DNA of 64,000 nt from Bradyrhizobium sp. CB2312 (lineage in GTDB: Bacteria; Pseudomonadota; Alphaproteobacteria; Rhizobiales; Xanthobacteraceae): the NCBI RefSeq assembly GCF_029714425.1, contig NZ_CP121668.1:7585501-7649500 (forward strand), in the 5' to 3' direction. The notes beneath the pieces are model-generated. The model had not been told where the DNA came from and searched no databases. It saw only the letters and a list, made by a program, of their open reading frames with translations. Numbering within the stretch: the first letter of the stretch is position 1; each line of letters starts with the position of its first letter. A program made the position numbers and the translations under genes. This document shows, one piece after another, positions 1 to 9,158 of this stretch.

Positions 1-354
1 CAGGAGCACGGCGAGCACCGCCTGCTGCGAGCCGACCACGGCGCGGGAGAGATGATAGAGCGCGATGAAGGTCGCGATCTCGCAGAGCTGGGCCAGCACA
101 TAGACGCCGAACACGTGGCCGCCGGCGGCGCGATAGGCGATATCGGCGAGCCAGATCGGCAGCGGCGGCCCCAGATCCGTACCGACCTGATATTCGCGGC
201 CGAACGCCAGCAGCGTCGCGAGGCTCCCCGGCGGGCTGCGGTAGAACGCCAGCGCCACGAACAACCACATCAAAGCCTGGAGCAGCACGGCGATCCACAC
301 GATCAGCCGCGGCCGGGCGCGAATGAGCTCGATGACCAGGGAGGTAAACCGCAT
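1..354 (-). CDS. Family 39-like membrane glycosyltransferase, N-terminal part
   Basis: This minus-strand frame opens with ATG at 354 and is still open at base 1, so only the first 118 residues are visible. A positively charged start is followed by a hydrophobic helix at about residues 17-38, then a polar loop with the segment TDLGPPLPIWLADIAYR and a second hydrophobic stretch near residues 85-115. This layout fits the ArnT/PMT (GT39) glycosyltransferases, multi-pass inner-membrane enzymes that move sugars from polyprenyl-phosphate donors to envelope acceptors. The acidic residue in the first periplasmic loop fits the family. The catalytic C-terminal part lies outside the window, so the assignment is tentative; another polytopic membrane protein is possible. 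Confidence 0.55.
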   Translation of the reverse strand, partial: MRFTSLVIELIRARPRLIVWIAVLLQALMWLFVALAFYRSPPGSLATLLAFGREYQVGTDLGPPLPIWLADIAYRAAGGHVFGVYVLAQLCEIATFIALYHLSRAVVGSQQAVLAVLL

Positions 355-507
355 GCAACGTCCGAAAGATGCAGCCAACCCGTCCAGCCGGCCCTATTCG
401 CTCACACCTGTTTTGATAGTGGGCGCAGCGCGCTGTGGCAACGACGGTCTGCTCCCTCTCCCCGTTCTTACGGAGAGTAAGGTGTGGAGGCGTACCAGCA
501 ACAGGTC

Positions 508-590
508 GTCATGCCCGGGCCTGTCCCGGGCATCCACGTTCTCCGTGCCGCAGGAAAGACGTGGATGGCCGGGTCAAGCCCGGCCATGAC
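508..590. repeat. Palindromic repeat, family C (copy 1)
   Basis: GTCATGCCCGGG-type left arm and a GGCCATGAC-type right arm enclose two facing ATCCACGTT/ACGTGGAT elements. Related copies lie at 25229-25345, 45749-45830 and 50544-50627. It sits in the gap between the glycosyltransferase start and rnhB. It probably forms a long hairpin in RNA; no coding content is visible. Confidence 0.75.
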
Positions 591-616
591 GATGCGGAAG
601 CACCGGGATAAAACCA

Positions 617-1468
617 TTAGAGATTTGCCGACGTGTCAATTTCCAGGCTGGTCTCCACCTGCACTTCAGTGACCGTGAACAAATCCTGCACCGGCTCGAC
701 GGTCCAGGGCATGTGCTTGGCACGGGCCGCCGCGACGGGGGCGAAGAAGCTGCGGTGGTGGATGGAGGGGCCAAGGCGATCGAGGGCGTCGAGATGCTCG
801 GGGACGGCATAGCCCTTGTGCTGCTCGAAGCCGTAGCCGGGGCAGTCCTGCGCCAGCGCGCACATCAGGCGGTCGCGCGTCACCTTGGCGATGATCGAGG
901 CGGCCGCGATCGACAGCACGATGCCGTCACCGCCGATCACGGCCTCGCAGTCGCAAGGCGTGTCGAGGCGGTCGCGGCCGTCGACGAAGACGTGGCGGGG
1001 CTGCTCGGGCAGCGCCACCACGGCGCGCTTCAAGGCCCACAGCGAGGCGCGCAAAATGTTGTCGCGGTCGATTCGCGAGGGCGAGGCGACGGCGACCGAG
1101 ACCTGTGCGGTGGCGCAGATCTTGTCGAACAGTCTTTCGCGCTCCTCGGCGGTCAGGCGCTTGGAATCGTCGATGCCGCGCGGGATGCGGTCGGGATCGA
1201 GAATCACCGCGGCCGCCACCACGGGACCGGCCAGCGGCCCGCGGCCGGCCTCGTCGCAGCCCGCGACCGGCCAGATGCCGCGCTTGATCAGCGCGCGCTC
1301 GCGGCGGAAGCTCGGCGGCGCGATCGCGATGATGCCTTTCTTGCCGGGGAGGACCGGCGCGGCCTTGACGGCAGGCGCCTTCGCCTTGGCAGGGGCGGCC
1401 TTCTTCGCAGCAGCGCTCGGCTTGGGCGCGTCTTTGGCCGGTTTCTTGGCGGACTTGTCCCGAATCAT
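617..1468 (-). CDS. rnhB: Ribonuclease HII
   Basis: Cleaves the RNA strand of RNA-DNA hybrids and removes ribonucleotides misincorporated in DNA, using Mg2+ or Mn2+ in the cytoplasm. The conserved block [12 protein letters not shown] sits near residues 71-82 and provides the first catalytic Asp-Glu pair; the block [14 protein letters not shown] and the HKGY motif follow in the usual order. The ATG at 1468 is preferred over an in-frame TTG at 1504. The protein is 283 residues, longer than the usual 200-230, because of a roughly 55-residue N-terminal tail rich in Lys, Ala and Pro, resembling histone H1-like tails and possibly aiding nucleic acid contact (inference). It is transcribed on the same strand as the VOC and radical SAM genes upstream. 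Confidence 0.95.
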   Translation of the reverse strand: MIRDKSAKKPAKDAPKPSAAAKKAAPAKAKAPAVKAAPVLPGKKGIIAIAPPSFRRERALIKRGIWPVAGCDEAGRGPLAGPVVAAAVILDPDRIPRGIDDSKRLTAEERERLFDKICATAQVSVAVASPSRIDRDNILRASLWALKRAVVALPEQPRHVFVDGRDRLDTPCDCEAVIGGDGIVLSIAAASIIAKVTRDRLMCALAQDCPGYGFEQHKGYAVPEHLDALDRLGPSIHHRSFFAPVAAARAKHMPWTVEPVQDLFTVTEVQVETSLEIDTSANL

Positions 1469-1542
1469 GGCCGGGATCGTGCGCAAGCGATCCGGCGAGC
1501 GCAACCTGGAACCCCGCGCAATTCCCGTTATTCAGACCCGTC

Positions 1543-1998
1543 CTACTCCGCCAGATGCACCCGCCGGTCCTCGCCGACCTCGATGCCGGGCGCGACGACC
1601 ACTTCCCAGGGATGGCCGTCGGGATCGGCGAAATAGCCGGAATAGCCGCCGTAATCGGTCTCATGCGCCGCTTTCAGCGGAACCGCGCCCTTGCCAAGGG
1701 CGAAGGCCAGCACGGCATCGACCTCCTCGCGTGTCCGGCAGTTCCAGGCGAGCGTCGTGCCGCGGAAGGTCGATGGCCTCGGATCGTCAGTTAACTTGGC
1801 GTCGGCTGCGAGCTGATCCCAGGGATACAGCGCGAGCACCGGACCGCCCGTATCATAGAATGCGACCGCCTCCCCGGTTGCCTTCAGACGGCGCGCAAAG
1901 CCGAGCGCATCGTAAAAGGCGATGCTGGCGCGGATGTCGCTGACGCCGAGCGTGATGACGGTGAGCCGCGGTACCGGCGGAGGGAGTTCTTTGCTCAT
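1543..1998 (-). CDS. VOC (glyoxalase/bleomycin resistance) family protein
   Basis: A 151-residue single-chain VOC protein. The N-terminal TVITLGVSDIRASIAFYDAL and the C-terminal GGYSGYFADPDGHPWEVVV segments are the two paired beta-alpha-beta-beta-beta modules typical of this fold, with the Asp-Pro-Asp-Gly-His loop near the metal site. Members include glyoxalases, dioxygenases and resistance proteins; the substrate cannot be told from sequence. ATG at 1998 is used. The gene begins 23 bases after the radical SAM gene ends, so the two are probably co-transcribed. Confidence 0.85.
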   Translation of the reverse strand: MSKELPPPVPRLTVITLGVSDIRASIAFYDALGFARRLKATGEAVAFYDTGGPVLALYPWDQLAADAKLTDDPRPSTFRGTTLAWNCRTREEVDAVLAFALGKGAVPLKAAHETDYGGYSGYFADPDGHPWEVVVAPGIEVGEDRRVHLAE

Positions 1999-2021
1999 GC
2001 GACGCGTCGTCCCTTTCCCGA

Positions 2022-3185
2022 TCAGAACAGGCTGAGCTGCTCGCCGTTCTGCTTCGGCTTGGCAAAGTGATCCGTCGTCAGCTTCGAGCGCCGCTTGTTG
2101 AGGCCAAGCCTGTCGCAAGCGATCTCGAAACGGCGGCCGATGGTCCAGGCCATCGGTCCCGTCCCCTTCATCCGCTCGCCCCATTTCGCATCGTAATCGC
2201 GGCCGCCGCGCATGTCGCGGATCAGCGTGAAGACGTGACGATAGCGGTCCGGATAGTTGGCCATCAGCCATTCCCGAAAGAGATCGCGCACCTCCAGCGG
2301 CAGCCGCAACAGCACATAGGAGGCCTCCTTGACGCCGGCATGGGCGGCGGCATCGAGGATGCGCTCGATCTCGGAATCGTTCAGCGCGGGGATCACGGGC
2401 GCGACCATCACGGTGGTGGGAATGCCGGCGTCCGAGAGCTGCTTCAGCGCCTCCAGCCGCTTCGGCGGCGTCGAGGCCCGCGGCTCCATGGTGCGCGCCA
2501 GCTTCGGATCGAGCGAGGTGACCGATATCGCGACCTTGGCAAGGTTGCGCCTCGCCATGCGCGAGAGAATGTCGATGTCGCGCACCACCAGCGCCGATTT
2601 GGTGACGATGCCGACGGGATGGCCGGTGCGCTCCAGCACTTCGAGAATGCCGCGCATGATTTTGCGCTCGCGCTCGATCGGCTGATAGGGATCGGTGTTG
2701 GTGCCGATCGCGATCATCCGCGGCTCGTAGCCGGGCGCGGCGAGTTCCTTCTCGAGCAGCGCCGGCGCCTCGGGCTTCACGAACAGTTTCGACTCGAAGT
2801 CGAGCCCCGGCGACAGGCCGAGATAGGCATGCGTCGGCCGCGCGAAGCAATAGACGCAGCCATGCTCGCAGCCGCGATAGGGATTGATCGAGCGGTCGAA
2901 GCCGATGTCGGGTGAATCGTTGCGGGTGATCACCTTGCGCGAGGTGTCGACCGCGACCGAGGTCTTGAACGGCGGCAGATCTTCCAGGCTCTGCCAGCCA
3001 TCGTCGAAGGCGACGCGGGCCTCGGCCTCATAACGGCCGCTGGCATTGGATTGGGCGCCCCGCCCTCGCCTGCGCGCACGGTCGATGGCGGCGCCAAGCT
3101 GGGGAAAATCAGAGTCCGCACCCGCCGGCTCGGAGGGCGCCTTGACCGGCGGGTGCTTGAGAGCATGAGAGGATGCTGGACTCAT
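2022..3185 (-). CDS. PA0069-family radical SAM protein
   Basis: A 387-residue radical S-adenosylmethionine enzyme. The cluster motif is CEHGCVYC (CxxxCxxC, Cys106, Cys110, Cys113), preceded by the family-typical NPYRG. It binds a [4Fe-4S] cluster and cleaves SAM to start radical chemistry. The family (SplB-related, often annotated PA0069 or Rv2578c) has no proven general substrate; proximity of SplB homology hints at nucleic acid repair or modification but this is not shown. The N-terminal 75 residues are basic and low in complexity. The ATG at 3185 is preferred; a second in-frame ATG at 3206 would add seven residues. Confidence 0.88.
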   Translation of the reverse strand: MSPASSHALKHPPVKAPSEPAGADSDFPQLGAAIDRARRRGRGAQSNASGRYEAEARVAFDDGWQSLEDLPPFKTSVAVDTSRKVITRNDSPDIGFDRSINPYRGCEHGCVYCFARPTHAYLGLSPGLDFESKLFVKPEAPALLEKELAAPGYEPRMIAIGTNTDPYQPIERERKIMRGILEVLERTGHPVGIVTKSALVVRDIDILSRMARRNLAKVAISVTSLDPKLARTMEPRASTPPKRLEALKQLSDAGIPTTVMVAPVIPALNDSEIERILDAAAHAGVKEASYVLLRLPLEVRDLFREWLMANYPDRYRHVFTLIRDMRGGRDYDAKWGERMKGTGPMAWTIGRRFEIACDRLGLNKRRSKLTTDHFAKPKQNGEQLSLF

Positions 3186-3236
3186 GCAGCCAAGATACCA
3201 CGACACAGGAACAAATCAAGAACACAAACAAAAAAC

Positions 3237-3261
3237 TCGAAAACAACCCCATGTACAGTAG
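3237..3261. repeat. 25-bp interspersed element, copy 1
   Basis: The segment running from TCGAAAACAACCCCATG to CAGTAG recurs at 45542-45566 with one difference over 25 bases. Both copies are in intergenic DNA, preceded by A-rich sequence. It is not part of a visible gene. Confidence 0.5.
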
Positions 3262-3389
3262 CCGCCCAAACTTAGGGCGCGCGGCCTTGACCTCGCGCAA
3301 CACGCATGTCGCAGCGATCCCGTTTGATGCCGGCAAGGGATCGATCGTCGCGGAACACAGTTGGTGACGATCCCCGGGTGAAGGTCGGC

Positions 3390-5810
3390 ATGAACATGAC
3401 AAATCAACAACAATCGGCTGCCGCAAGCAGCGACCTCGATCTGCTCGATCGCTATTGGCGCGCCGCGAACTACCTCTCCGTCGGGCAAATCTATCTCTTG
3501 GACAACCCGCTGCTGCGAGAGCCCCTGCGGCCCGAGCACATCAAGCCGCGTTTGCTCGGCCATTGGGGCACGACGCCAGGGCTGAACTTCATCTACGCCC
3601 ATCTCAACCGCGTCATCCGCGCGCTTGACCTCAGCGTGATCTATGTCTGCGGGCCCGGGCATGGCGGCCCGGGCATGGTCGCCAACACCTATCTCGAAGG
3701 CAGCTACAGCGAGATCTATCCGGATATCGCGCGCGATGCGGAGGGATTGCGAAAACTTTTCAGACAGTTCTCCTTCCCCGGCGGCATTCCGAGCCATGCG
3801 GCGCCGGAAACGCCGGGCTCGATCCACGAAGGCGGCGAGCTCGGTTATGCGCTGGTGCACGCCTACGGCGCGGCCTTCGACAATCCCGATCTGATCGTCG
3901 CCTGCGTCGTCGGTGACGGCGAGGCCGAGACCGGCCCGCTCGCAGCGTCCTGGCATTCGAACAAGTTCCTGAATCCCGCCCATGACGGCGCGGTGCTGCC
4001 GATCCTGCATCTCAACGGCTACAAGATCGCCAACCCGACCGTGCTGGGGCGGATGCCCGACAGCGAGATCCGCGATCTCTTCCGCGGGCTCGGCCACGAG
4101 CCGCTGTTCGTCGAGGGCGATGACCCCAAATTGATGCACCAGGCCATGGCGGACGCGCTCGACGTCGCGCTCGCCAGCATCCGCTCGATCCAGCAGCGCG
4201 CCCGCGACGGTCGCAAGACGATTGAACGGCCGCGCTGGCCGATGATCGTGCTGCGCAGCCCGAAGGGCTGGACCGGGCCGAAGGAGGTCGACGGCAAGAA
4301 GGTCGAAGGTTTTTGGCGCGCGCATCAGGTGCCCGTTGCGAACTGTCGCGAGAACCCGGCGCATCTGAAGATTCTCGAAGAGTGGATGCGCAGCTACGAG
4401 CCGGAGAAGCTGTTCGACCATAACGGCGCGCTCATCCCCGAGCTTCAGGCGCTGGCACCCGACGATACCAGGCGCATGGGCGCCAACCCGTACGCCAATG
4501 GCGGCCTGCTCAAGAAGGAGCTGAAGCTGCCGGACTTCCGCAGTTTTGCCGTGGACGTGCCGCAACCCGGTGGCGTCACTGCAGAGGCGACGCGTGAGCT
4601 CGGCAAATTCTTGCGGGACGTCGTCCGCCTCAACGCGCAAGAGCGCAATTTCCGCATCATGGGCCCGGACGAAACCGCGTCAAACCGGCTGGACGCGGTG
4701 TTCGAAGCCACAGAACGCGTCTGGATGGAGCCGATCGAGCCTTACGACGTGCATCTCGCGCAGGACGGCCGCGTCATGGAAGTCTTGAGCGAGCATCTCT
4801 GCCAGGGCTGGCTCGAAGGCTATCTGCTCACCGGCCGCCACGGCTTCTTCTCCTGCTACGAGGCCTTCATCCACATCGTGGATTCCATGTTCAACCAGCA
4901 CGCCAAATGGCTGAAGGTGACGCGGCATCTGCCATGGCGGCGCCCGATCGCCTCGCTCAATTATCTCCTGACCTCGCATGTCTGGCGTCAGGACCATAAC
5001 GGCTTCAGCCATCAGGACCCCGGCTTCGTCGACCTCGTCGCCAACAAGAAGGCCGACATCGTCCGCATCTATCTCCCGCCGGATGCCAACACGCTGCTAT
5101 GGATCGCCGATCACTGCCTGCGCACTTACAATCGCATCAACGTCATCGTCGCCGGCAAGCAGCCGGCGCCGCAATGGCTGTCGATGCAGGAGGCCGCCAC
5201 ACATTGCGATGCCGGCATCGGCATCTGGACCTGGGCCGGCAATGAGGGCGCCGACAGCGAACCCGACGTCGTGATGGCCTGCGCCGGTGACGTGCCGACA
5301 CTGGAGACGCTTGCCGCCGTCGACCTGCTGCGCAAGGCGCTGCCGGACCTGAAGATCCGCGTCGTCAACGTTGTCGACCTGATGACGCTGCAACCGAGCG
5401 AGCAGCACCCGCACGGCCTGTCCGACCGCGACTTCGACAGCCTGTTCACGCGCGACAAGCCCGTGATCTTCGCCTATCACGGCTATCCGTATCTGATCCA
5501 CCGCCTCACCTATAACCGGACCAACCATGCCGGCATGCATGTGCGCGGCTTTGCCGAGGAGGGCACCACGACGACGCCGTTCGACATGGTCGTGCTCAAC
5601 GGGCTCGACCGCTATCACCTCGCCATCGAGGCGATCGAACGCGTGCCGGGCCTGGCGACCAAGGCCGCGCAGGTGAAGCAGCAGTTCCGCGACAGACTGA
5701 TCGAGCATTCGCGTTACGTGCGCGAGCACGGCGAGGACATGCCTGAGGTGCGCGACTGGGTCTGGCCCGACCGCGCCGGCGGCAACACGCCGGCCGAGGC
5801 CGGCGATTGA
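3390..5810 (+). CDS. xfp: Xylulose-5-phosphate/fructose-6-phosphate phosphoketolase
   Basis: A thiamine-diphosphate enzyme that splits xylulose 5-phosphate (and often fructose 6-phosphate) with phosphate into acetyl phosphate and glyceraldehyde 3-phosphate (or erythrose 4-phosphate). The 806-residue length is normal for the family. [15 protein letters not shown] near residues 57-71, GPGHGGPG at 88-95 and the thiamine-binding block [19 protein letters not shown] at 175-193 are conserved. ATG at 3390 gives the usual short N-terminus; ATG at 3396 is possible. ackA starts 6 bases after the stop, so acetyl phosphate made here can be turned directly into acetate and ATP. This is a carbon-saving bypass of glycolysis. 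Confidence 0.96.
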   Translation: MNMTNQQQSAAASSDLDLLDRYWRAANYLSVGQIYLLDNPLLREPLRPEHIKPRLLGHWGTTPGLNFIYAHLNRVIRALDLSVIYVCGPGHGGPGMVANTYLEGSYSEIYPDIARDAEGLRKLFRQFSFPGGIPSHAAPETPGSIHEGGELGYALVHAYGAAFDNPDLIVACVVGDGEAETGPLAASWHSNKFLNPAHDGAVLPILHLNGYKIANPTVLGRMPDSEIRDLFRGLGHEPLFVEGDDPKLMHQAMADALDVALASIRSIQQRARDGRKTIERPRWPMIVLRSPKGWTGPKEVDGKKVEGFWRAHQVPVANCRENPAHLKILEEWMRSYEPEKLFDHNGALIPELQALAPDDTRRMGANPYANGGLLKKELKLPDFRSFAVDVPQPGGVTAEATRELGKFLRDVVRLNAQERNFRIMGPDETASNRLDAVFEATERVWMEPIEPYDVHLAQDGRVMEVLSEHLCQGWLEGYLLTGRHGFFSCYEAFIHIVDSMFNQHAKWLKVTRHLPWRRPIASLNYLLTSHVWRQDHNGFSHQDPGFVDLVANKKADIVRIYLPPDANTLLWIADHCLRTYNRINVIVAGKQPAPQWLSMQEAATHCDAGIGIWTWAGNEGADSEPDVVMACAGDVPTLETLAAVDLLRKALPDLKIRVVNVVDLMTLQPSEQHPHGLSDRDFDSLFTRDKPVIFAYHGYPYLIHRLTYNRTNHAGMHVRGFAEEGTTTTPFDMVVLNGLDRYHLAIEAIERVPGLATKAAQVKQQFRDRLIEHSRYVREHGEDMPEVRDWVWPDRAGGNTPAEAGD

Positions 5811-5816
5811 CGCCCC

Positions 5817-7010
5817 GTGTCCGACGCGGTTCTCGTTCTCAACTCGGGCTCGTCGAGCATCAAGTTCGGCCTGTTCGATATCTCCGCGGCCGAGCCCACC
5901 CTGCTCTGCAACGGCCTGCTCGACGAACACGAGGCAAAGCCCCGGCTCGCCGTGAAGAGCCCTGCGGGCGAAGACCTGTTCGAGACGCACAGGGAGGCGT
6001 CTGAGGCGAACAGCGGCGATCTGTTCACCGATGTGCTGGACTTCGTCGAGGATCGTTTTGGCGGTCATCGCTTACGCGCTGTCGGTCATCGCATCGTTCA
6101 TGGCGGGCCGGATTATTCCGGCCCGGTCGAACTGACGGATGGTGTCTATGCAAGGCTGGAGGCGTTGACGCCGCTGGCGCCGCTGCATCAGCCAAGATGC
6201 CTGGAGCCGATCCGCACCATCGCGGCGATCAGGCCCGGCCTCACGCAGATCGCCTGCTTCGACACCGCCTTCCATCACAGCATGGCGCCGCCGGCGAGCC
6301 GCTTTGCCATTCCAAGGCGCTTCGAGGCGCGCGGCATCCGCCGCTACGGCTTCCACGGCCTGTCGTTCGAATATGTCGCCGGCCGCCTCGCGGAAATCGC
6401 GCCGGAGCTCGCGACGAGGCGCATCGTCATCGCGCATCTCGGCAATGGCGCGAGCCTCTGCGCATTGCGCGATGGCCGCAGCGTCGATACCACGATGGGG
6501 CTGACGCCGCTCGACGGCCTCGTGATGGGCACGCGAAGCGGCACGATCGATCCCGGCCTGCTGCTCTATCTGCAGCAGCACGAGAAGATGTCCGGCGAAG
6601 ACGTCCAGCACCTGCTCTATCACCAGTCGGGTCTGCTCGGCGTCTCCGGCATCTCGGCCGACATGCGCACGCTGCTCGCGAGCCACGAGGCGGCGGCGCG
6701 GGAAGCGGTCGATCTCTTCACGCTTCGTGCGGCGCAGCAGGTCGCAATGATGACGGCCACGCTCGGCGGGCTGGATTGCCTGGTCTTCACCGGCGGCATC
6801 GGCGAGCATGCGAGCGATATCCGCAGCGCGATCGGCGAGCGTCTTGCGTGGCTCGGCGTGCGCATCGACGCGGCGGCGAATGACGCGGGCCGCGGGCGGA
6901 TCAATGCCGGCGCCTCGGCGGTGGATGTCTTCGTCATCCCGACTAACGAAGAACTGACGATCGCACGGCATTGCGTCTCGGTGCTGCAAGCTACCGGGAC
7001 AGTATCGTAG
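5817..7010 (+). CDS. ackA: Acetate kinase
   Basis: Catalyses acetyl phosphate plus ADP to acetate plus ATP, reversibly. The 397-residue chain has the ASKHA-fold phosphate loop VLNSGSSSIKFGLFD at residues 6-20, the FHGLSFEY segment, GNGASLCALRDGRSVDTTMG, and the C-terminal FTGGIGEHASDIR. The start is GTG at 5817, six bases after xfp; the tight spacing suggests translational coupling. No phosphotransacetylase gene is next to it, so the pair looks like a phosphoketolase-acetate kinase module rather than Pta-AckA. The last codons lie inside the left arm of a palindromic repeat beginning at 7000. Confidence 0.97.
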   Translation: MSDAVLVLNSGSSSIKFGLFDISAAEPTLLCNGLLDEHEAKPRLAVKSPAGEDLFETHREASEANSGDLFTDVLDFVEDRFGGHRLRAVGHRIVHGGPDYSGPVELTDGVYARLEALTPLAPLHQPRCLEPIRTIAAIRPGLTQIACFDTAFHHSMAPPASRFAIPRRFEARGIRRYGFHGLSFEYVAGRLAEIAPELATRRIVIAHLGNGASLCALRDGRSVDTTMGLTPLDGLVMGTRSGTIDPGLLLYLQQHEKMSGEDVQHLLYHQSGLLGVSGISADMRTLLASHEAAAREAVDLFTLRAAQQVAMMTATLGGLDCLVFTGGIGEHASDIRSAIGERLAWLGVRIDAAANDAGRGRINAGASAVDVFVIPTNEELTIARHCVSVLQATGTVS

Positions 7011-7123
7011 GGTGGGCAAAGCGACCTGTCCGCCGTAGCTCGAAGAGCGAAGGCGGAAGCGTGCCCACCAATTCTCGGTGGTGGGCACGGCGCGAGCGCG
7101 CCTTTGCCCACCCTACGATACTG
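7000..7123. repeat. Palindromic repeat, family A (copy 1)
   Basis: Perfect 22-base inverted arms at 7000-7021 and 7102-7123, with core GTAGGGTGGGCAAAG and its complement, surround inner pairs of GTGCCCACC-type sequence. The left arm contains the ackA stop codon. Further copies are at 13514-13602 and 43782-43870, and a left half only at 21151-21160. Confidence 0.85.
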
Positions 7124-7168
7124 CGAACGACGGCGAATCCAGCCAAATAGAGCGTGATGAGATGCGTT

Positions 7169-7328
7169 CTTCCCTTCTCCCCTTGTGGGAGAAGGTGGCG
7201 CGAAGCGCCGGATGAGGGGTCTCTATCCGCGGTCACATCTGCGAATGAACATGCGGAGACAGACCCCTCACCCCAGTGAGTTTGTGTCTCCCAGCGGTGC
7301 TGCCCTCTCCCACAAGGGGAGAGGGCGC
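7169..7328. repeat. Palindromic repeat, family B (copy 1)
   Basis: Outer arms are TTCTCCCCTTGTGGGAGAA-like and CTCTCCCACAAGGGGAGAG-like. Inside are a GCGCGAAGCGCCGGATGAGG segment and a CCCCTCACCCCAGTGAG-type segment. The same modules occur at 10134-10279 and 23423-23580, in inverted order relative to this copy. Confidence 0.8.
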
Positions 7329-7347
7329 AGTAACGCGCAGCTCGCTG

Positions 7348-8187
7348 TTAGTGAATACCCGCGAAAATCTGGATGCATCCGATCGCGACCTCGATCAGGA
7401 TCAGCACGACCACCGCGATTTCGAGGCGGAGTGAGCGCTGGGTGTCGATGATGTCGGTCAGTGCATCGGCCGTCTCCGCGACGACCGTGAGCTTGCGCTC
7501 GAGCGTGTCGAGACGCTCCTTCAATTCGTACTCATCTTCGAGACGCGCATAGAGCCGGTCGAGCTGCGGTTTTTCCCAGAGCGCGTCGGGCTTTTCAGCG
7601 ACCGCGACGCGGCCGGCGACGCGCTGCTGGACGAGCAGCGCGTTGCCGATGAGCTGCAGGATGCCCCTGCGTCGCCGCGACGTACGGCCTTTCTCGGCGA
7701 GCTCCCGCGCAAAAGGCTCGATGACATCGAAGACCGCAGCGACGCGCCGCTCATCGCGTGCCAGCGACGTGCTTTTGGCGAGTGCGTCCGCGATCAGCAG
7801 CAGCCGTTCGTCGGAAAATTTCGAGAGATTGATCGGGCCGCCCGGCTGGATCGCTTCGGCATTTTCATCCTTGCAGAGCTGGGCCTGCGCGGTCTCCTCC
7901 TCATGGGGGCTGAGCTCGCCGATCACGCGGGACTTGAGGCTATCGAGCAGCACCTTCTCCTCGGAAGGGAGGAGCCCGATCAGCACCACGACGCCGTAGC
8001 GGAAGATCACGGCGAGGCCGGCGTGGACGCGGAAGGCGGCGGGCGTCGAGGAGACGGGTGCGCCGAGCTCGAGCCCGGACGGATTGATGCGTTCGCCGAG
8101 CATCACGGCGCGGATCCGCAAGGTCGGCGCGGCGTCCGACTTCGGCGATGCTGGCGTGGTGCCAATGGGAAGTTGATCGGCGGTCAC
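7348..8187 (-). CDS. RMD1/YagE (DUF155) family membrane protein
   Basis: A 279-residue protein starting at GTG 8187. It has a conserved FRYGVVVLIGL segment near residue 62, an acidic middle part, a basic GRTSRRRRGILQLIGNALL helix and a C-terminal membrane helix at about residues 251-273. This order matches the DUF155 family, whose eukaryotic members (RMND1 and yeast Rmd1/Sif proteins) are organelle or vacuole proteins, RMND1 being linked to mitochondrial translation. The bacterial role is unknown. A single tail anchor with a cytoplasmic body is predicted. The gene is divergent from the GT2 gene, with a 333-base gap. Confidence 0.72.
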   Translation of the reverse strand: MTADQLPIGTTPASPKSDAAPTLRIRAVMLGERINPSGLELGAPVSSTPAAFRVHAGLAVIFRYGVVVLIGLLPSEEKVLLDSLKSRVIGELSPHEEETAQAQLCKDENAEAIQPGGPINLSKFSDERLLLIADALAKSTSLARDERRVAAVFDVIEPFARELAEKGRTSRRRRGILQLIGNALLVQQRVAGRVAVAEKPDALWEKPQLDRLYARLEDEYELKERLDTLERKLTVVAETADALTDIIDTQRSLRLEIAVVVLILIEVAIGCIQIFAGIH

Positions 8188-8520
8188 TCGACTATCTCAC
8201 TCTCGGCATCGGCAGTTGCGGGTTTTCCCGTCGTAGGGTCCATGTCAGACCGCCGATGCAGGCTTGCGGACCGGAAGCGTCCTCACCTCGATCATATCGG
8301 CGGAGACAGCCCCGTTTGAAGCTCACGAAGCCGAAATTCGCCGAAACATTCGGCAATATTGTCACCCCGCGCGAGACACATTTGGCTGCGATGGGCGGGC
8401 GTGGTTTACCATCACATCCCGGAACGCCGCCAAAAAGTTGCACTCGGTGACGCCGCATGTTTATGACAAAGTCATAACAAGCTACGCTTCTCCCGAATTG
8501 CGGACATCGAAGCTTCAGTC
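8188..8520. other. Divergent intergenic region
   Basis: This 333-base gap separates the divergent RMD1-family and GT2 genes and should hold both promoters. No convincing coding frame is seen. The clearest element is a palindrome at 8461-8477, listed separately. Confidence 0.6.
8461..8477. promoter_or_regulatory. Palindrome upstream of GT2 gene
   Basis: TTATGAC-AAA-GTCATAA is a perfect 7+3+7 inverted repeat ending 43 bases before the GT2 start codon. It could be a binding site for a dimeric regulator. No cognate regulator is recognised next to it. Confidence 0.4.
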
Positions 8521-9096
8521 ATGCTGAGCGTCATCATCCCGACCGAAGGCGTCGAACAGACTGCGGTCGCAACTCTGGCCGCGCTGGTGCCCGGTGCCGC
8601 CGCGGGCGTCATCCGCGAAGTGCTGCTGGTCGACGGCACCCGGAACGGCGTCATCGAGCGCGTTGCCGACGTCGCAGGCTGCCGTTTCATCGGTTTCGAG
8701 GGATCCTCGCAAGGCGCGGCGCTCGCCGCCGGCGCGCTCCAGGCCCGTTCACCCTGGCTGATGTTCCTGCCCGCCGGCGCCGTGCTGGAAACGGGCTGGA
8801 TCGAGGAGACCACCCAGTTCATCCAGGCCGTCTCTAGCAGCGGACGGGATCGTGCTGCGGTGTTCCGCTATGCCCGCTCGCCCTACGCCGATACCGGTCT
8901 GCGCGACGTGTTCCGCGCCGTGGCGCGCAAGCTGGTCGGCCCGCTGGGCGACCAGGGACTTTTGATCGCGCGCGACCATTACGAACGGGTCGGCGGCTAT
9001 CCGCCCCAGGCTCGCCGTTCCGAGGCGCAGCTGCTCCGCCGGCTCGGCCGCTCGTCCCGGACCATGCTGCGCAGCCGGATCGTCATGGTCGGCTGA
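8521..9096 (+). CDS. Small family 2 glycosyltransferase-like protein
   Basis: The 191-residue protein begins MLSVIIPTEG and continues with REVLLVDGT, the first strand and nucleotide-binding strand of GT-A family 2 glycosyltransferases. The central segment PWLMFLPAGAVLETGWIEE corresponds to the region after the usual DxD metal motif, but a canonical DxD is not evident. No membrane helix is present. The chain is shorter than typical GT2 enzymes (230-300), so it may transfer sugars in a reduced form or have lost activity. It is followed 12 bases later by a palindrome that belongs to the next gene. Confidence 0.7.
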   Translation: MLSVIIPTEGVEQTAVATLAALVPGAAAGVIREVLLVDGTRNGVIERVADVAGCRFIGFEGSSQGAALAAGALQARSPWLMFLPAGAVLETGWIEETTQFIQAVSSSGRDRAAVFRYARSPYADTGLRDVFRAVARKLVGPLGDQGLLIARDHYERVGGYPPQARRSEAQLLRRLGRSSRTMLRSRIVMVG

Positions 9097-9108
9097 GGCA
9101 CCTGATAC

Positions 9109-9142
9109 TTGCCAAAGTCAAATAATTATTTGACAATGGCAA
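9109..9142 (+). promoter_or_regulatory. 34-bp operator-like palindrome before MarR-GNAT gene
   Basis: The halves TTGCCAAAGTCAAATAA and TTATTTGACAATGGCAA are reverse complements except at two positions. The palindrome is centred between 9125 and 9126 and ends 16 bases before the start codon at 9159. MarR proteins bind such AT-rich palindromes, so autoregulation is likely (inference). It contains TTGACA at 9130-9135; a clear -10 hexamer is not seen. Confidence 0.65.
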
Positions 9143-9158
9143 TTATTGAGGTGTCCCG

